DNA of 64,000 nucleotides, taken from positions 62,001-126,000 of the forward strand of contig NZ_RCWT01000015.1 in assembly GCF_003688595.1 (NCBI RefSeq), in the 5' to 3' direction. Below are positions 26,566-34,560 of this stretch, one piece after another; within the stretch, counting starts at the first letter, position 1; the number at the start of each line of letters is the position of its first letter. Both the position numbers and the translations under genes were made by a program. Source of the DNA: Sphingomonas sp. PP-F2F-G114-C0414 (GTDB lineage: Bacteria; Pseudomonadota; Alphaproteobacteria; Sphingomonadales; Sphingomonadaceae). Under the pieces are notes generated by a model. The model was not told the origin of the DNA. It made no database searches and saw only the letters and a list, made by a program, of their open reading frames with translations.

Positions 26566-29042
26566 CCCACGCTCTAGTCCGATTTTTCGCTACGTTCGTG
26601 GCGCCGCTGGTGTTGCTGATGAACGCCGCATCCGCGACGGCGTCACCGCTTGCGCGCGTGACGACGAGCAGCAAAAATTACGAAACGGCGGTCGCCGCAG
26701 CGAAGGAGGCGATGCTGACCGATCCGACGGAGGCGCTGACCAAGGCAATCGACGCCGAGCGTCTCGGCGCACGCATCCCGCAAGCTGATCGCCGCGACAT
26801 CGCGCTGGCAACTGCGCTGTGGCTGCAGGGGGAAGCATATTTAAGGACGAACAAGACAGATTTGGCGGAGGCCGCGGTAAGGAGTGCTATCACCGAGGTA
26901 GTGCAGCGCGAACCGAGGTCGAAGCTGCATGCTGACCTTCTTCTCTCGCTTGGGTGGGTAGACAGCAATCGAGGTCAGGCGGGCAACGCGTTGCGGGACT
27001 ATCAGCGGGCGTTCGAACTATATCGGTATCTCGACGATCTGCGGGGGCAGTCGCGCGCTCTGGTGTTTATCGCATCGCTCTACGACCAAGCCCAAGAGCA
27101 GCAGACGGCGCTCAAATATTATCAGCAGGCATTGGATATCTACGGGATCGATATCAGTCTTTCGCTCGCCATTCATAATAACCGGGCGCTCTCCCTGGCT
27201 CAGATGCGCCGTTATCCGCAAGCACGCGACGAGTTGGCGCAGGCACTGGCGATGGCCAAAAAGCTTGGAAGCCGCAATCTCATAGAAGAAATCTATATCA
27301 ATACCGCGCGCATCCAACTGGAGATTGGAAATTTCGCGCGGGCGGACCAAGCGCTAAGAATGGCGCGCAAGGCCGCTGATTCGCTTGACGCGGGGCTACG
27401 CAGCCGGCTGTTCGCTACCGAAGCACAGGCTGCATTGCAGCACGGCGATATCGCTTCGGCACATGAGTTGATCTCTGCGGCATTGTCGGGGATCGATTCC
27501 AAGACCACCGATATGTCATACAGGGACGTCCACCAGACGGCCTATGACGTCAGTAGAAAAAGCGGCGATGCGTCGAGCGCCTTGGTTCAACTTCAGGCGA
27601 TCAAGCGACTGGATGATGATGCCACCAAACTGGCAACCAGCACCAAGACCGCTTTGATGGCGGCAAGGTTCGACTTCGCGAATCAGGAACTGAAGATCAG
27701 TCAACTCAAGGCCAGAGAACTTAAACGCAGCATCGCGTTCGAGCGCGCGCGCGCGCAGACTCAGCGCTACGTGTTTCTGGGGACATCGGCCGCGGTGGCA
27801 GTGCTGATCGCAATGTTGGCGGTCGGCTTGGTTACGATCCGCCGCAGCCGCGACCGCGTGCGGGCGGCGAACGACGACCTCGCCGTGACCAACGATGCGC
27901 TCGGCAAAGCACTCGCCGCCAAGACCGAGTTCCTGGCGACCACGAGCCACGAGATACGGACGCCGCTCAACGGTATCCTCGGCATGACGCAGGTGATGCT
28001 CGCGGATCGGGCGCTCGGGTCCGCGATCCGCGACCGCCTCGACATCGTCCACGGCGCGGGTGTCAGGATGCGCGCCTTGGTCGACGACATTCTCGACGTG
28101 GCCAAGATGGAGACGGGGAATTTGACGATCGAGTCCGCGCCGTTCGATCTTCGCGCGACGGTAATCGACGCGACCCGGATGTGGGACGAGCAGGCCCGTG
28201 CCAAGGGATTGTCGTTCGTTGTCGATTTGGACGGCTGTCCGGACATGATCATGGGTGATGCCGCGCGCGTCCGACAGATCGTGTTCAACCTGCTGTCGAA
28301 CGCGCTCAAGTTCACGACATCGGGCGAGGTGGCGCTGACGATCGACGTCGCGACGGATGACCGCCTCCGCATTGCCGTCACCGATTCGGGTATCGGCATC
28401 TCGCCGGGCAAGTTCGAGGAGATATTCGAGTCGTTCAAACAGGCCGATGCGGGCACGACGCGGCAATTCGGCGGTACCGGGCTTGGTCTCTCGATCTGCC
28501 GCAATCTGGCGCGTGCGATGGGCGGCGAGGTGTCGGTCGGCAGCGCGATCGGTCGCGGCGCGACGTTCACGTTGACGCTCCCGTTGATCCGCGCCGAACC
28601 TATCGCGATCACCGAACGCGGCGCTGTGGAGGGAACGGTAACGCTGGTGCTCGATCGCAACCCGATCACCCGCAGCATGTTCACGACGTTGCTCGCGCCG
28701 CGTTGTGGTCCGGTCGGGTGCGCGACGTCGGTCGACGAAGCCATCGCACGACTTGATCTGGGCAATGTCGCGCGCGTGCTGATCGACGACGTGACGGTAC
28801 GAGGGGAGGGCGATCATATCGCAGCGCTGACTCGGATCGCCTACGCAGCCGCATCGGCATGTGTCGAAACGACGCTGCTCTGGCCCATTTCGGCTGATCG
28901 GGAACGCGAGGAATTGCTCGCGACAGGGATCACGCGCGTCGTGGCAAAGCCGGTCAGCGGGGCCGATCTCATCGCAGCAGTTTTACATGGATCAGTTTCA
29001 AAAAACCACTCAATTCCTGACCTTGTATCTCACGCTGCATGA
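26550..29042 (+). CDS. Sensor histidine kinase with periplasmic TPR domain
   Basis: About 830 residues from GTG at 26550. The order is signal sequence (about 5-33), TPR-like helical repeats (about 45-390), one membrane span (about 406-428), a short coil, a dimerisation/phosphoacceptor domain with SHEIRTPLN (His467), and an ATPase domain with NLLSNALKFT (N), DSGIGIS (G1) and GTGLGLSICR (G2). A C-terminal receiver-like domain follows in which LIDD and AKP are kept but the usual acidic pocket is altered, so phosphorylation there is doubtful. The signal it senses is unknown. The start is not certain since no good ribosome site precedes it; coupling to the EAL gene is likely. Confidence 0.85.
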   Translation: MEARLTHALVRFFATFVAPLVLLMNAASATASPLARVTTSSKNYETAVAAAKEAMLTDPTEALTKAIDAERLGARIPQADRRDIALATALWLQGEAYLRTNKTDLAEAAVRSAITEVVQREPRSKLHADLLLSLGWVDSNRGQAGNALRDYQRAFELYRYLDDLRGQSRALVFIASLYDQAQEQQTALKYYQQALDIYGIDISLSLAIHNNRALSLAQMRRYPQARDELAQALAMAKKLGSRNLIEEIYINTARIQLEIGNFARADQALRMARKAADSLDAGLRSRLFATEAQAALQHGDIASAHELISAALSGIDSKTTDMSYRDVHQTAYDVSRKSGDASSALVQLQAIKRLDDDATKLATSTKTALMAARFDFANQELKISQLKARELKRSIAFERARAQTQRYVFLGTSAAVAVLIAMLAVGLVTIRRSRDRVRAANDDLAVTNDALGKALAAKTEFLATTSHEIRTPLNGILGMTQVMLADRALGSAIRDRLDIVHGAGVRMRALVDDILDVAKMETGNLTIESAPFDLRATVIDATRMWDEQARAKGLSFVVDLDGCPDMIMGDAARVRQIVFNLLSNALKFTTSGEVALTIDVATDDRLRIAVTDSGIGISPGKFEEIFESFKQADAGTTRQFGGTGLGLSICRNLARAMGGEVSVGSAIGRGATFTLTLPLIRAEPIAITERGAVEGTVTLVLDRNPITRSMFTTLLAPRCGPVGCATSVDEAIARLDLGNVARVLIDDVTVRGEGDHIAALTRIAYAAASACVETTLLWPISADREREELLATGITRVVAKPVSGADLIAAVLHGSVSKNHSIPDLVSHAA

Positions 29043-29106
29043 CGCGTAGACGTAGCGGCATGACGGTCCTTTCGCCTCCTTTCAAACGCCCCTCGCGACC
29101 TACCTC

Positions 29107-29499
29107 GTGAACGTCCTTTTCATCGAAGATGACCGGATGAACCGGCGTGTTGTCAAAGACATGCTCGACGTCGCCGGGGCGACGATGGTCGAAGCGGAGA
29201 GCGCCGAAATCGGCTTGAAGATCCTCGATGACGACGAGTTCGCGATCGTCCTGGTCGATCTGCGAATGCCCGGCATGGATGGGATAACCGCGATCCGGCA
29301 TATCCGCGCCCGAGGTGATGCGAAGGCGGTCGTGCCGATCATCGTCGTCACGGCGGATATCGCGCCCGACCTCCGCCAGCGATGCCTTGCCGCGGGAGCG
29401 GACGACGTGATCTTCAAGCCGGTCGCGATGGATGCGCTGTTCGAGGCGATGGGACGCATCCTGGCGCGCGCCGCGGAGGGCGACGGACTGATCGCCTAG
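29107..29499 (+). CDS. Single-domain response regulator
   Basis: A 130-residue receiver protein with no output domain. The acidic pair is Glu7/Asp8/Asp9, the phospho-acceptor Asp51 in VLVDLRMPG, Thr82 in VVTAD and Lys104 in FKPV, so all phosphotransfer residues are present. It starts with GTG at 29107, 65 bases after the kinase gene, and is the likely phosphate acceptor of that kinase or its relay partner. A CheY-like role by protein contact is inferred. Confidence 0.88.
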   Translation: MNVLFIEDDRMNRRVVKDMLDVAGATMVEAESAEIGLKILDDDEFAIVLVDLRMPGMDGITAIRHIRARGDAKAVVPIIVVTADIAPDLRQRCLAAGADDVIFKPVAMDALFEAMGRILARAAEGDGLIA

Positions 29500-30332
29500 C
29501 GTTTGAGCGCGTCGCCCAGCGACGCCGTCGCGCTGCCGCGTCTAGCGGGCTTGGGTTGCGAGGGATCGGGCGACCAGCCGGTCAGGAAGACGATCTGGAA
29601 CGTCTCCCGCGTTCTTCCCGTATCGTCGGCAGCGTCTCCAAATGCCGCGAAAGTCCGGCCGAGCACGTCGCGCGTCAGGGGTTGGCGTTGCGCGAGCATA
29701 TTGTTCGCCGCCATGCCGCGCAGGTCGGCGAACACGCGGCTCAGATCGGCATAGCGGACATCGAGCGTCTCGACGTCGGCGACCGGCAACGCGAAGCCGG
29801 CGCGCATCAGCAGGTCGCCTGCCGACCGCACGTCGACCTGCGGATGGAGGCGCGCGGCGGGGCGTTCGCTCTCGCCGATCCGCAACGCCGCACGGAGCGC
29901 GTGCAAGCTCCCCGCGCCGACGAACGCGCCGAGAAATAGCCCGTCCGGACGCAGCACGCGTCGGATGAGAGCAAGCGCGCCGGGCAGGTCGTTGACTTGG
30001 TCGAGCACGCCGGCGCTGACCACCAGATCGAACGACGCATCGGCGAACGGCAGGCGATCCTCGTCGGCCTGTACCCCGCCGGTTCTTGCGGCAAACGCGA
30101 AGCCCGCGTCGCACCGCACTACGCGGGCGCCCTGCGGCGGCGAAAACCCGCCATCGAAACACCCTAGGTCGAGGATGTCGGTGAACGGGCGGGTGACCGC
30201 ATCGAGCCGCTCGGCGATTCCGTCGAGCATCGTCTCGCGAAGAAAAGCATGATCGGCATAATCGGGCTCGGCGCGGTCGCGACGCCGGCGACGCGCCGCG
30301 CGGTCGAAGATTTCGGGAGGGCTGTCTGACAC
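29496..30332 (-). CDS. SAM-dependent methyltransferase fold protein, NDUFAF5/BioC-like
   Basis: A 278-residue protein starting at GTG 30332. The N terminus IFDRAARRRRRDRA is like the NDUFAF5 group; the SAM site is ILDLGCFDGGF (about 51-61), followed by LPFADASFDLVVSAGVLDQVNDLP and VLRPDGLFLGAF. Bacterial relatives act on proteins or, as BioC, on malonyl-ACP. There is no biotin gene near. NDUFAF5 itself hydroxylates an Arg of complex I rather than methylating. The start codon is uncertain because no clear ribosome site precedes it. Its stop overlaps the converging receiver gene by four bases. Confidence 0.8.
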   Translation of the reverse strand: MSDSPPEIFDRAARRRRRDRAEPDYADHAFLRETMLDGIAERLDAVTRPFTDILDLGCFDGGFSPPQGARVVRCDAGFAFAARTGGVQADEDRLPFADASFDLVVSAGVLDQVNDLPGALALIRRVLRPDGLFLGAFVGAGSLHALRAALRIGESERPAARLHPQVDVRSAGDLLMRAGFALPVADVETLDVRYADLSRVFADLRGMAANNMLAQRQPLTRDVLGRTFAAFGDAADDTGRTRETFQIVFLTGWSPDPSQPKPARRGSATASLGDALKR

Positions 30333-30422
30333 GACTGCGCTTGTGCCGTGGTCGGGCTTCCACGACAAGGTCTCGCAAGGGAGCCAGACGGGAGCAGGCT
30401 TCAAGGCGAGGGGAGATACGGC

Positions 30423-31142
30423 ATGACCGGACTGTTTCGCCGGATCATCGGCCTCGCGTTGCCGCCGCGCTGTGGCGGCTGCGGGACACCCGTCGCCGAG
30501 GATCACCGGTTCTGTGCGATCTGCTGGAGCAGCCTGCGGTTTCTCGGACCGCCCTGGTGCGTGGCGTGCAACCGCCCGTTTGCCTTCGATCGCGGCGATG
30601 GCGTCGTCTGCGCGCCATGTCTCGCCGAGCCGCCCCGGCATGCCGGTGTCCGCGCTGCGGTCGCTTACGGACCCATCGCAAGCAGCCTCGTGCTGCGGCT
30701 CAAATATGGCGGCCGGATCGCTTTTGCCGAGACGATGGCGCGGCATATGCATCGCCTGATGCCCGATGCTGCCGACCTGCTGGTGCCGGTGCCGCTGCAC
30801 CGATGGCGAATCTGGTCGCGCGGGTTCAACCAGGCGACGCTGATCGCCCGCTCGGTGGCGGCATTATCCGGCGTCACCCACGATTGCGATATACTCGTTC
30901 GGGCGCGGCGGACGCTCGTGCTGCGGGGATTGGGAGGGAAAGCGCGCGCGAAGGCGGTCGCGGGTGCATTCGCCGTTTGCGCGCCCGAGCGGGTTCGGGG
31001 GCGGTCGGTCGTGCTTGTCGACGACGTGTATACCAGCGGCGCGACCACGGACGGCTGTACGCGCGTCTTGCTCAAGGCGGGTGCGCGATCGGTCACGATA
31101 TTGTGCTGGGCGCGCGTGCTGTCTCCGACGGCAAGCGATTGA
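30423..31142 (+). CDS. comF: ComF family phosphoribosyltransferase-like protein
   Basis: A 239-residue protein. The N terminus has a zinc-ribbon-like set of Cys pairs (CGGC, CAIC, CVAC, CAPC, about residues 17-65). The C terminus has the phosphoribosyltransferase loop VVLVDDVYTSGATTDG (about 195-210), where the Asp pair and TSGAT bind PRPP. ComF helps DNA uptake in competent bacteria, and members in other bacteria are common without known competence. The start is the ATG at 30423 with GGGGAG eight bases ahead. It starts the run comF-grxC-nitrilase-DUF1178. Confidence 0.87.
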   Translation: MTGLFRRIIGLALPPRCGGCGTPVAEDHRFCAICWSSLRFLGPPWCVACNRPFAFDRGDGVVCAPCLAEPPRHAGVRAAVAYGPIASSLVLRLKYGGRIAFAETMARHMHRLMPDAADLLVPVPLHRWRIWSRGFNQATLIARSVAALSGVTHDCDILVRARRTLVLRGLGGKARAKAVAGAFAVCAPERVRGRSVVLVDDVYTSGATTDGCTRVLLKAGARSVTILCWARVLSPTASD

Positions 31143-31215
31143 TCCACGCCGAATTGACCGCCCAATTTACCCTCACCGAGTTGACAGCGCTCGGCGGAAA
31201 CCACATCTCCGGCGC

Positions 31216-31470
31216 ATGGCAAAAGTAGAAATCTATACCAAGGCGTTCTGCCCGTACTGCACGCGCGCGCTGAAACTTCTCGCCTCGAAGGGCGTCGAAC
31301 CCGAGCAGTTCGACGTGACGATGGGCGGCCCGAAGAAAGCCGAGATGGTCGAGCGCTCGGGCGGTCGCAACACGATGCCGCAGGTCTTTATCGACGGTAA
31401 GCATATCGGCGGATCGGACGACCTCGCGGCGCTCGACGCAAAGGGCGGTCTCGACGCTCTGCTGGCCTGA
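31216..31470 (+). CDS. grxC: Glutaredoxin 3
   Basis: An 84-residue dithiol glutaredoxin with the active site CPYC (Cys12, Cys15), the cis-Pro in TMPQVF and the GSH-binding GGSDDL. It reduces disulfides and glutathionylated proteins in the cytosol with glutathione. The start is the ATG at 31216; its stop overlaps the start of the next gene (TGATGG). Confidence 0.95.
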   Translation: MAKVEIYTKAFCPYCTRALKLLASKGVEPEQFDVTMGGPKKAEMVERSGGRNTMPQVFIDGKHIGGSDDLAALDAKGGLDALLA

Positions 31471-32297
31471 TGGCCAGGATCGGCGTTCTCCAGATGACGA
31501 GCGGTATCGATCCGGTCGTCAACGCGGCGACGCTGGTCGATGCGGTCAATAGGGCGGCGGCCGAGGGCGCGGCGATGCTGTTCACGCCCGAGATGTCCGG
31601 CCTGATCGACCGCGATCGGGTCCGGGCGGGCGCTTCGATCGTGAGCGAGGCCGAGGACCGCGTGCTCGCAGCGGTTTGCGCCGCTGCCGCCGATGCGGGT
31701 ATCTGGGTGCATCTGGGCTCGTTGGCAGTTCGCCGCTCCGATGGCAGGCTCGCCAATCGCGGGTTCGTGATCGACGATGCCGGCACGATCCGCGTGCGTT
31801 ACGACAAGCTGCATCTGTTCGACGTCGATCTGCCGACAGGTGAGAGCTGGCGCGAATCCGCCGCCTATGTCGCGGGCGACACCGCGACCGTGATCGACAC
31901 GCCCGTCGGGATGGTCGGTCCATCGATCTGTTACGATCTTCGGTTCGCCGATCTGTACCGCGCTTTGAGCAACGCCGGTGCGACTATATTGTCCGTCCCC
32001 GCCGCCTTCACGCGATCGACGGGCGCGGCGCACTGGCACATACTGCTGCGCGCCCGTGCGATCGAGGCGGGGGCGTTCGTCGTTGCCGCGGCGCAGACCG
32101 GCGAGCATCCCGACGGACGCACGACCTACGGCCGTTCGCTGGTCATCGATCCTTGGGGCGATGTCCTGCTCGACATGGGTGACGCGGCTGGATTGGGTTT
32201 TGCCGAGATCGACGCCGAGCGACTGCGCGAGGTGCGATCGCGCATCCCGGTGATCGCGCACCGTTGTGCCATCCCCCTTGTCACGGTCGTGCGGTGA
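31470..32297 (+). CDS. Nitrilase-superfamily carbon-nitrogen hydrolase (Nit-type amidase)
   Basis: A 275-residue amidase. The Glu-Lys-Cys triad is Glu41 (FTPEM), Lys113 (YDKLHLFD) and Cys154 (SICYDLRF), the arrangement of the Nit1/Nit2 branch, which hydrolyses deaminated glutathione or omega-amides. Pairing with glutaredoxin upstream fits a glutathione-repair role, which is inference. It overlaps both neighbours by one to four bases, so it is in an operon. Confidence 0.88.
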   Translation: MARIGVLQMTSGIDPVVNAATLVDAVNRAAAEGAAMLFTPEMSGLIDRDRVRAGASIVSEAEDRVLAAVCAAAADAGIWVHLGSLAVRRSDGRLANRGFVIDDAGTIRVRYDKLHLFDVDLPTGESWRESAAYVAGDTATVIDTPVGMVGPSICYDLRFADLYRALSNAGATILSVPAAFTRSTGAAHWHILLRARAIEAGAFVVAAAQTGEHPDGRTTYGRSLVIDPWGDVLLDMGDAAGLGFAEIDAERLREVRSRIPVIAHRCAIPLVTVVR

Positions 32298-32725
32298 TCG
32301 TCTTCGATCTGAAGTGCGGCGGCGGCCATGTCTTCGAGGCCTGGTTCGGCTCCAGCATTGCGTACGAAACGCAGCGCGAAGCGGGGCAGGTCCACTGCCC
32401 GATCTGCGGCGATAGCACGATCATAAAGGCGCTCATGGCCCCTGCGATCCCCGCCAAGGGCAACAGCAAGGCGCCATCGCCGAGCCCCGACGCGATCAAG
32501 TCCGCCCTGGCGATGTTGGCGAAACAGCAGGCCAAGGCGCTCGAATCATCGCAGTGGGTCGGTACAGCCTTCGCCGATCGCGCCCGCGCCATGCATCTCG
32601 GCGAGGAAAAGCACGCCACCATCCACGGGCGGGCGAGCCTCGCCGAGGCTAAGGCTCTTGCGGACGAAGGCGTCGCGATTGCTGCGCTGCCCTTACCGAT
32701 CGTCCCGCCGGACCGAACCAACTGA
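32294..32725 (+). CDS. DUF1178 family protein
   Basis: A 143-residue protein starting at GTG 32294, overlapping the nitrilase stop (GTGA). It has the DUF1178 N terminus IVFDLKCGGGHVFEAWFGSS and a CPICG motif near residue 37, so a zinc-ribbon-like site is formed by Cys8, His12 and the CPIC pair. The C-terminal part is helical. Function unknown, but in alphaproteobacteria it commonly follows a nitrilase gene. It is the last chromosomal gene before the prophage. Confidence 0.88.
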   Translation: MIVFDLKCGGGHVFEAWFGSSIAYETQREAGQVHCPICGDSTIIKALMAPAIPAKGNSKAPSPSPDAIKSALAMLAKQQAKALESSQWVGTAFADRARAMHLGEEKHATIHGRASLAEAKALADEGVAIAALPLPIVPPDRTN

Positions 32726-32871
32726 TCGTCCGTTTCGGAATTTGCACGGGCGAGCGACGTAAATTGGCGGACGGGGTGACTGCGGCGTAAGTCATGGTAA
32801 GGCACCTGAAACGTTAAATAAATATCCGAAAAAACTAGACTGGTGCCCCCTTTGGTGACCCCAGCTTTTAG

Positions 32872-33135
32872 TCATCCGGTGTCAAAGGCGTCCGCCAGTC
32901 GTGCCGCTACCCATTTGGATACTTCTGCTTCCCACCAGCCGACGCAGCGCTTGGTTAGCGCCTTGCTTTTCGGGAAATCCCCTGCGTCCATGAGCCGGTA
33001 GATCGTCGCGCGGCTGAGCCCTACAGTGGCGATCACGTCGTTTATGCGGAGGAACCGGCCACCGTCGCTAGGGCGCCCGTTCATTTTGTCAGACGCAAGA
33101 CTCCGGCGCGAAAGCTCGCTGGGCATCATGTTCAT
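32872..33135 (-). CDS. AlpA-like helix-turn-helix regulator or excisionase
   Basis: An 87-residue protein with an AlpA/MerR-type winged helix: FLRINDVIATVGLSRATIYRLMDAGDFPKS with the K-W-containing wing after it (about 30-75). Such proteins act as phage activators or as excisionases (Xis). It is the leftmost prophage gene, where an excisionase would fit, though the integrase itself is not next to it. The start at 33135 overlaps the upstream gene by four bases; a start at 33084 is also possible. Confidence 0.8.
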   Translation of the reverse strand: MNMMPSELSRRSLASDKMNGRPSDGGRFLRINDVIATVGLSRATIYRLMDAGDFPKSKALTKRCVGWWEAEVSKWVAARLADAFDTG

Positions 33136-33380
33136 GCAGCCCGCACCTCGATCTGGCTGAGGGCGAGCACGTCGATCGCCTCCCATGCGGGTGCCATGTT
33201 GCCTTCGGCAGCGGCCTTCACCGCATAGGCAAGGTCCAGCGACGCGCGGATCGCGTTGTCGATGATCGCCGTGTGCGCCAGCGCTGTTGTGATCATGCCA
33301 GCGTCGTGGAGGCGCTTTGCGCCGTCGTCGCGGATGATCTCCAGAGCGCGGAGGCTTGCGGTCAGGGTAGCGCGTGACAT
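33132..33380 (-). CDS. Small hypothetical phage protein
   Basis: An 82-residue, Ala-rich, mostly helical protein without recognised motif. The start ATG at 33380 overlaps the stop of the upstream gene (TGATG), and its own stop overlaps the AlpA-like gene, so all three are translated together. Confidence 0.65.
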   Translation of the reverse strand: MSRATLTASLRALEIIRDDGAKRLHDAGMITTALAHTAIIDNAIRASLDLAYAVKAAAEGNMAPAWEAIDVLALSQIEVRAA

Positions 33381-33874
33381 CAGCGCAGCGCCTTGGCCGA
33401 GGCGGTGTCAGAGATCTTCGTGCTATCGAGTATGATTTCCGCCGCGAGCGTTCCCGTACCGTTGTGGGAGACGCGAATATGCTCGTGCATGACAGATACG
33501 CCGCCTGTGATCTCGGCCCGGCAATAGCCGCACACCATTGGGACGGTCTCATCAGCCATGACGGCGCGGAGCTTGGCGGCATGCTCCAGCATCTTGTTGC
33601 CGCGGGCTTCAAGCGCCTTTGCGGTGAGCAACAGGTCGAGGTTAGAAATGCCGCGTTCAGCGTTGAGCTTAAAATTCACGTTGCGCGGGGTGACGCACAA
33701 GATATCCGCCAGCGTCTGCTTTTTGCCCCCGAGGATTTCGTAGGCAGTATGCAGCCCCATCATGCGTGGCATTTCGACCGGAAAGCCGCGCTGTTCCCGC
33801 TTTGGGGAACAGGTCTTGGGTTGTGGCGATGGCAGAGACTTGCGAGCTTCAGAGGGAGCGGCGCTGATCATCAT
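33380..33874 (-). CDS. Phage regulator with HTH-like and zinc-finger-like segments
   Basis: A 164-residue protein from the ATG at 33874 (AGGA five bases ahead). Residues 55-105 (AYEILGGKKQTLADILCVTPRNVNFKLNAE) look like a Cro-type helix-turn-helix. Residues 118-140 contain CGYC and then HEH and H, spaced like a C2H2-type zinc site. No family name can be given. A degenerate copy of the late-gene 27-bp dyad lies 48 to 74 bases upstream, so this gene may be switched on with the late genes. Confidence 0.65.
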   Translation of the reverse strand: MMISAAPSEARKSLPSPQPKTCSPKREQRGFPVEMPRMMGLHTAYEILGGKKQTLADILCVTPRNVNFKLNAERGISNLDLLLTAKALEARGNKMLEHAAKLRAVMADETVPMVCGYCRAEITGGVSVMHEHIRVSHNGTGTLAAEIILDSTKISDTASAKALR

Positions 33875-33921
33875 GGAGATCCTGTTGGTGCGAGGGGATC
33901 GAGCGGTCGCGCCAGCGGCCG

Positions 33922-33948
33922 TTCTTGTAGAAAGCATTTCGCCAAGAG
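33922..33948 (-). promoter_or_regulatory. Degenerate copy of 27-bp late regulatory dyad
   Basis: The left half TCTTGTAGAAA and the outer right AAGAG match the three intact dyads at 46129, 51509 and 60065; the centre and part of the right half (TTTCGCC) differ. It stands before the gene at 33380-33874. It is probably a weak or decayed activator site. Confidence 0.45.
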
Positions 33949-33959
33949 CGGCGAACGGG

Positions 33960-34148
33960 TCAGAACATGGGCGGCGGGCGTCGCTGGATCGGGTGCAGAT
34001 CCTTGGCGAGGCAGAGGACGGCCTGTCCGTCGTCGAAGCGGACCGAGGCGAAAGCCTTGCGGACGGCCAGGACGTCGCACTGCTTTCCGGTACGGCCGAG
34101 CCCTTCGAAGAGGGCACGATCGCCACCGCTGACCGCGACGTCCGCCAC
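33960..34148 (-). CDS. Small hypothetical phage protein
   Basis: A 62-residue soluble protein from GTG 34148, one base after the stop of the upstream 29-residue gene. Segments such as CDVLAVRKAFASVRFDDGQAVLCLAKDL suggest a small alpha/beta fold. No motif is recognised. An in-frame ATG at 34211 would lengthen it but would overlap the membrane peptide gene. Spacing supports a real gene. Confidence 0.45.
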   Translation of the reverse strand: MADVAVSGGDRALFEGLGRTGKQCDVLAVRKAFASVRFDDGQAVLCLAKDLHPIQRRPPPMF

Positions 34149-34149
34149 G

Positions 34150-34239
34150 TCACAGGATCCACCATGCGAGGATCGGCGACCAGGCGAGCAGCACGGTGGC
34201 AACGATCGCACGCGACTTGTACGTGGCGGACCAGCGCAT
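34150..34239 (-). CDS. 29-residue single-span membrane peptide
   Basis: The ATG at 34239 overlaps the stop of the upstream gene (TGATG). The peptide has a short basic N terminus and one hydrophobic span (AIVATVLLAWSPILAWWIL) that ends at the stop. Function unknown. The tight overlaps with genes on both sides support translation. Confidence 0.45.
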   Translation of the reverse strand: MRWSATYKSRAIVATVLLAWSPILAWWIL

Positions 34240-34409
34240 CAGCGTACCGCTTCAACGATAGGCGCGCTGGCCGGTTCGATATGGCCAAGCGCAAGCCGGC
34301 AGATCCGGTCCCATTGGGGAGCAATCGTCGTGCCGATCACGCCGATCGCCGTTGCGCCTGCGCTGCCGAATACGGCCAGCGCTAAGCCGGTGAGGACATC
34401 GTGCAGCAT
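34239..34409 (-). CDS. 56-residue membrane protein
   Basis: One hydrophobic segment (DVLTGLALAVFGSAGATAIGVIGTTI, residues 4-29) followed by a soluble tail. The ATG at 34409 overlaps the stop of the gene before it (TGATG), and its stop overlaps the start of the next. No known family. Part of a run of tiny membrane genes in the early prophage operon. Confidence 0.5.
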   Translation of the reverse strand: MLHDVLTGLALAVFGSAGATAIGVIGTTIAPQWDRICRLALGHIEPASAPIVEAVR

Positions 34410-34519
34410 CAGCGACGCCGATCCGATGTGCCGGCGACGACCATGACGATCGCGACGGGGATCCAAACGACCGCGAATAGGATCGCCACGACGATCTTGG
34501 CGATACGGCGGTTGCGCAT
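34409..34519 (-). CDS. 36-residue membrane peptide
   Basis: Starts at the ATG at 34519 with GGAG seven bases upstream. A basic MRNRR start precedes one membrane span (IVVAILFAVVWIPVAIVMVV) and a basic tail. First of the set of small membrane genes. Function unknown. Confidence 0.5.
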   Translation of the reverse strand: MRNRRIAKIVVAILFAVVWIPVAIVMVVAGTSDRRR

Positions 34520-34560
34520 GCGGCGCTCCAGCCGTGCGGGGCTGCATGGTGCCGCAGCGA

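Noticed and set aside
32726-32871. Possible tRNA or attL at the prophage left end; the complement contains GCACCA
   Set aside because: No T-arm motif or cloverleaf precedes the CACCA-like end, and no repeat could be matched because the right end is outside the window.
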